From positions 175,898 to 239,897 of the forward strand of contig NZ_LT699744.1 in assembly GCF_900155385.1 (NCBI RefSeq): a DNA stretch of 64,000 bases, in the 5' to 3' direction. This document shows positions 60,980-64,000 of the stretch, piece after piece. Each line of letters starts with the position of its first letter. Within the stretch, counting starts at the first letter, position 1. The notes under the pieces are model-generated. The model was not told the origin of the DNA, did not search any database, and saw nothing but the letters and a program-made list of their open reading frames with translations. A program made the position numbers and the translations under genes. The stretch is from Vreelandella massiliensis. GTDB taxonomy: Bacteria; Pseudomonadota; Gammaproteobacteria; Pseudomonadales; Halomonadaceae.

Positions 60980-61643
60980 ACTCTCTCCCATCGAGCTGCG
61001 CGGTCGCGGCATGACCTCGCAGCGCACCCGCGACCGCATGGTCGAGCGCTTGGCCCAGCAGGGCATTCGCGATGAGCGAGTCTTGGCCGTGATGGCCGAC
61101 GCGCCACGGCACCTGTTTGTCGATGAGGCGCTTGCCCACCGCGCCTATGAAGACACCGCGCTGCCGATTGGCTTTAACCAGACGCTCTCGCAGCCGTTGA
61201 CCGTGGCGCGCATGACGGAGCTTACCCTGCGCGAGGCGCCGCGCCGCGTGCTGGAACTGGGTACCGGCTCGGGGTATCAAACGCTGGTGCTGTCGCGCTT
61301 GGTGCCTACCCTCTATTCGCTTGAGCGTATTTATGCCCTGCACGAGCGCGCTAGCCAGCGCCTTAGGCGGTTGGACGCCAACGCCCACCTTGCGGTGGCC
61401 GACGGCAATAGCGGCTGGCCGCATGCGGCGCCTTTTGATGTCATTTTGCTTACCGCCTGCGCGCAAACGCTGCCGCCGACGCTGCTTGCGCAGCTAAGCG
61501 ATGGGGGTGTGTTGATTGCGCCTCTTGAAGAAGCCGACGGCACCCAGTGGTTAACCCAGGTGCGCCGCGTCGGTCACGATTATGACAAGCGCCGGTTAGA
61601 GCCGGTGCGGTTTGTTCCCCTGTTGCAAGGAGTGGTGGATTGA
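60966..61643 (+). CDS. pcm: Protein-L-isoaspartate O-methyltransferase
   Basis: Pcm methylates L-isoaspartyl residues to start their repair. From the ATG at 60966 the protein has 225 residues. It has [40 protein letters not shown] and the SAM motif [50 protein letters not shown] is family sequence with TAC in place of the common TAA/TCG. The surE overlap is standard. Confidence 0.94.
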   Translation: MPLPELSPIELRGRGMTSQRTRDRMVERLAQQGIRDERVLAVMADAPRHLFVDEALAHRAYEDTALPIGFNQTLSQPLTVARMTELTLREAPRRVLELGTGSGYQTLVLSRLVPTLYSLERIYALHERASQRLRRLDANAHLAVADGNSGWPHAAPFDVILLTACAQTLPPTLLAQLSDGGVLIAPLEEADGTQWLTQVRRVGHDYDKRRLEPVRFVPLLQGVVD

Positions 61644-62605
61644 AGCGCCAGACGGTTAGCCTCTTTTTTAAAGGCGCGGGTATGGGCGCCGCCGATGCGG
61701 TGCCGGGAGTGTCGGGAGGAACCATTGCGTTCATTACCGGTATCTACGAGGAGCTGATTCACACCATTCGCCAGTTCGGCCCCGCCGCCTTAGGCGCGCT
61801 GCGCCGAGGCGGTCTCAAGGGGGTGTTTGTGCACCTCAATCTTGCCTTCTTACTCCCACTACTGCTGGGCGTGGGGGTCAGTTTGATGAGCGTCGCGCAT
61901 CTGGCCGTGTGGTTGATGGAGTCGCAGCCGCTGCTACTGGATGGGTTCTTTTTTGGGCTGGTCGCGGCATCGGCGCTGGTGGTGCATCAGGCGCATCGCG
62001 GGTGGAAGCTCTGGTATGTGCTGCCCTTGGTCGCGGGGCTTTTGCTGGCCAAGGCGCTCCCTTCACTGATGCCGTTTGTGCTGATGCTGGGCAACGAGTC
62101 ATTGATCATTGCGGTGGCTGGGGCGATCGCGATTAGCGCGATGTTGCTTCCAGGGGTGTCGGGTAGCTTCTTGCTTCTCACCATGGGGCTTTACGGCACG
62201 ATCATGCAGGCCATCCGAGGCTTCGATATGGGCGTGATCGTGCTTTTTGGCGCCGGCTGCGCCGTGGGGCTTGCGCTCTTTTCGCGGCTATTGTCGTGGC
62301 TTTTGGCCCGCCATCACGGCGCCACCATGCAGTTGCTGTTAGGCTTTATCATTGGCTCGCTGCCGGTTCTCTGGCCTTGGCGCGAGCTGGTAAGCTATCA
62401 GCTTGGCTCTAACGGACAGATGATCCCGCTGGCTTACCGCTACTTGATGCCCGATGATTACGCGGTACTGATCGGCGATTCGGCACAGGTGGGTAGCGTG
62501 ATCGCGCTTATGCTGCTCGGGGCGGCGTTGGTTGTTGCACTCAACCGCCATGCCATCGGCGCCAATACGTCACGAGGCGCTCAACGTAGCGCTGAAAAGG
62601 AGTAA
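61640..62605 (+). CDS. popT: DUF368 undecaprenyl-phosphate translocase (PopT type)
   Basis: DUF368 proteins (PopT) return undecaprenyl phosphate across the inner membrane for wall synthesis; in Vibrio they matter at alkaline pH. The 321-residue protein has about eight to nine transmembrane helices and the repeated motif GADAVPGVSGGTIAFITGIYEELI (near the start) and AISAMLLPGVSGSFLLLTMGLYGTIMQA (mid-protein), which is diagnostic. The start is TTG at 61640, overlapping the pcm stop, with AAGGAG upstream. Confidence 0.9.
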   Translation: MKRQTVSLFFKGAGMGAADAVPGVSGGTIAFITGIYEELIHTIRQFGPAALGALRRGGLKGVFVHLNLAFLLPLLLGVGVSLMSVAHLAVWLMESQPLLLDGFFFGLVAASALVVHQAHRGWKLWYVLPLVAGLLLAKALPSLMPFVLMLGNESLIIAVAGAIAISAMLLPGVSGSFLLLTMGLYGTIMQAIRGFDMGVIVLFGAGCAVGLALFSRLLSWLLARHHGATMQLLLGFIIGSLPVLWPWRELVSYQLGSNGQMIPLAYRYLMPDDYAVLIGDSAQVGSVIALMLLGAALVVALNRHAIGANTSRGAQRSAEKE

Positions 62606-62612
62606 GAATTGC

Positions 62613-63668
62613 ATGCGTAAGGTTTTGATGATGTCGGCGCTTGCTCTGGCCGTTGCCGGCTGTGCCAATCAGCAAGGCGCTGGCCCGCAAGTGCGTGACT
62701 TAAGTGACGCGCGCCGCGCGGTGGATAGCTCGCCGCAATACACCGTGGAGGCGGGCGATACGCTCTATGGCATCGCCTGGGAGCACAATATGGATTATCG
62801 CGACCTTGCCGCGCTGAACGATATTAAGCCCCCTTACAACATCTATCCCGGGCAAAGCATTCAACTGCGCGAGGGGGGCAGTCGCGACACCCCAGAGCCA
62901 GAGCGTGCGAGCGGCTCGCGCGCCTCTCAGGGGGCGGTTGCCACGGGGCTAGGCGTAAGCGGCGAGGCAAGCGTCGCGCCGAGTGAACAAGAGATGGATT
63001 GGCTGTTGCCGGATGAGTCGGCGATTGAGCGCAACCAGCGCCTCGCCGCAGAGCGTGACGCGGTGGAAGCCGCTGAAAGTGTCGCGGTCGCGTCCAATGA
63101 GCCAGCACCCGACCCCGAGCCCGCCACGCAGCCAGCGGCGGACGCGGAACCTGAAGCCGAGCAAGCGCCAGAGCCAGAACCAGAACCAGAGCCAGAACCG
63201 CAAACGGCACCGCCCGAGCCTGAAACCGAGTCCGAAAGCGCGGCGAGCCCCGCGCCGAGCGAGGATCGAAGTGGCAGAACCTATACCCCCGCCGACACCA
63301 TTGAGTGGCAATGGCCGGCTGAAGGTGAGGTGGTGACGGCGTATGGCGAAGGGCAAAGCATCACTGCCGGGATTGATATCGCGGGGGAAAAGGGGCAACC
63401 TGTAAAAGCCGCCGGGCCGGGAATTGTGGTCTACGCCGGCAGCGGCGTGCGCGGGTACGGCAACCTGGTGTTACTAAAGCACAACGATGAATTTCTCACC
63501 GCCTATGCGCACAATGATAGCCTTCGCGTTAGCGAAAACGACGTGGTAAAAGCGGGAGAAACGATTGCCACGATGGGCGATAGCGACGCGGAAGACGTAA
63601 GACTGCACTTCGAGGTGCGTAAGGATGGCCAACCACAGGATCCCCTGGAGTACCTGCCATCACGTTAA
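62613..63668 (+). CDS. nlpD: NlpD-like lipoprotein activating amidase
   Basis: NlpD activates the amidase AmiC during cell separation. From the ATG at 62613 the protein has 351 residues. It has lipobox AVAGC, a LysM domain (YTVEAGDTLYGIAWEHNMDYRDLAALNDIKPPYNIYPGQSIQL), a linker with repeated Pro-Glu pairs (about 175-220) and a LytM/M23 domain. The latter lacks the first zinc His (GIDIAGEKGQPV) while AYAHNDSL and RLHFEV remain, matching a non-enzymatic activator. It is followed by rpoS. Confidence 0.95.
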   Translation: MRKVLMMSALALAVAGCANQQGAGPQVRDLSDARRAVDSSPQYTVEAGDTLYGIAWEHNMDYRDLAALNDIKPPYNIYPGQSIQLREGGSRDTPEPERASGSRASQGAVATGLGVSGEASVAPSEQEMDWLLPDESAIERNQRLAAERDAVEAAESVAVASNEPAPDPEPATQPAADAEPEAEQAPEPEPEPEPEPQTAPPEPETESESAASPAPSEDRSGRTYTPADTIEWQWPAEGEVVTAYGEGQSITAGIDIAGEKGQPVKAAGPGIVVYAGSGVRGYGNLVLLKHNDEFLTAYAHNDSLRVSENDVVKAGETIATMGDSDAEDVRLHFEVRKDGQPQDPLEYLPSR

Positions 63669-63705
63669 GTGATCCGACTCTGTTATAACCATAAAAAAAT
63701 AAACG

Positions 63706-63732
63706 CGTCTATGGCGCGCAATGTCCTAGACG
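63706..63732 (+). other. Hairpin in the nlpD-rpoS gap
   Basis: CGTCTA (63706-63711) and TAGACG (63727-63732) pair around a GC-rich loop GCGCGC, about 55 bases before the rpoS ATG. It may shape the rpoS mRNA leader; no T run follows, so it is not a clear terminator. Confidence 0.35.
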
Positions 63733-63788
63733 TTTAGATACTTGGCGTTCAGGTAGTGGAAAAAGATGAGATAACGGGGGTAGAGGCG

Positions 63789-64000
63789 ATGAGTATGCTG
63801 GAACGAGATCTACAGGAAGTAGACCTTAGCGCGGCGGAAGAAGCGCTAAATGAAGTAGATGACGAGGCGGTGGCCGCCGAAGAAGAGGCGTTTGAAAAGG
63901 CGCTTGGCCGTGAAGGCCGCCAGCAGCAACAGAGCCTGGATGCCACGCAGATTTATCTCAACGAGATCGGCTTCTCGCCGCTTTTAACGCCCGAGGAGGA
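63789..64000 (+). CDS. rpoS: RNA polymerase sigma factor RpoS, N-terminal part (runs off window)
   Basis: The frame begins MSMLERDLQEVDLSAAEEALNEVDDEAVAAEEEAFEKAL and reaches SLDATQIYLNEIGFSPLLTPEEE, the region 1.2 start of stationary-phase sigma factor RpoS (LDATQxYLxEIGxSPLLT). The gene continues beyond 64000. The acidic N-terminus is longer-charged than in E. coli. Location after nlpD is diagnostic. Confidence 0.93.
   Translation, partial: MSMLERDLQEVDLSAAEEALNEVDDEAVAAEEEAFEKALGREGRQQQQSLDATQIYLNEIGFSPLLTPEE

Noticed and set aside
63150..63210. Short tandem repeats resembling a CRISPR-like array
   Set aside because: The period is only 6-12 bases, in frame with NlpD and without spacers.

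Overview
The window is a GC-rich, densely packed chromosomal segment of a gammaproteobacterium. The protein sequences and gene order (for example def-fmt-rsmB-trkA-trkH, rlmN-pilW-rodZ-ispG-hisS-yfgM-bamB-der, ftsB-ispD-ispF-truD-surE-pcm-nlpD-rpoS), a lone class I PHA synthase and the Trk potassium system all point to the halophilic family Halomonadaceae. That assignment is inference from memory of the families; no database was searched. Nearly all of the window is housekeeping DNA.

Layout. 1-3.5 kb: the 3' end of argA, then a stand-alone IscB RNA-guided nuclease element (HEARO/omega RNA plus iscB), a C45-family acyltransferase-like gene and a small repeat protein. 3.5-5.5 kb: xseA, broken by a foreign ~145 bp filler, preceded by a HepT/MntA toxin-antitoxin pair. 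5.6-8.9 kb: guaBA. 9-10.2 kb: a Fic protein with a likely autoregulatory operator. 10.2-12.9 kb: cupin, tapT and a TraB-family membrane protein. 12.9-19 kb (minus strand): def, fmt, rsmB, dodecin, trkA, trkH. 19.2-24 kb: LysM protein, dprA, tsaC, hemF, aroE. 24-26.5 kb: DUF2283/DUF4258 pair, small membrane protein, M48 lipoprotein, DUF815 ATPase. 26.5-38.3 kb (minus): iscR, iscS, iscA, ndk, rlmN, pilW, rodZ, ispG, hisS, yfgM, bamB, der. 38.3-43.1 kb: cysE, trmJ, a suhB homologue with an altered active site, and phaC. 43.2-48.8 kb (minus): queA, tgt, yajC, secD, secF. 49-57.4 kb: RidA protein, hexR, a two-component/c-di-GMP pair, an aldehyde dehydrogenase and a COG3146 acyltransferase-like protein. 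57.5-64 kb: ftsB to rpoS, including a DUF368 undecaprenyl-phosphate translocase gene.

The most notable system is the IscB element at about 425-2156. It carries a structured RNA and an apparently intact RuvC/HNH nuclease but no transposase. If it is removed between positions 424 and 2157, argA and the next gene rejoin through a perfect ATGA stop/start overlap. The sequence to the left of the RNA (its predicted guide) is then the argA 3' end, followed directly by ATGA as the predicted TAM, so the element appears programmed against its own empty site. Second looks are also due for the xseA filler (probably an artefact), the SuhB active-site substitutions, the triple repeat at the fic promoter, and the isc operon lacking iscU.
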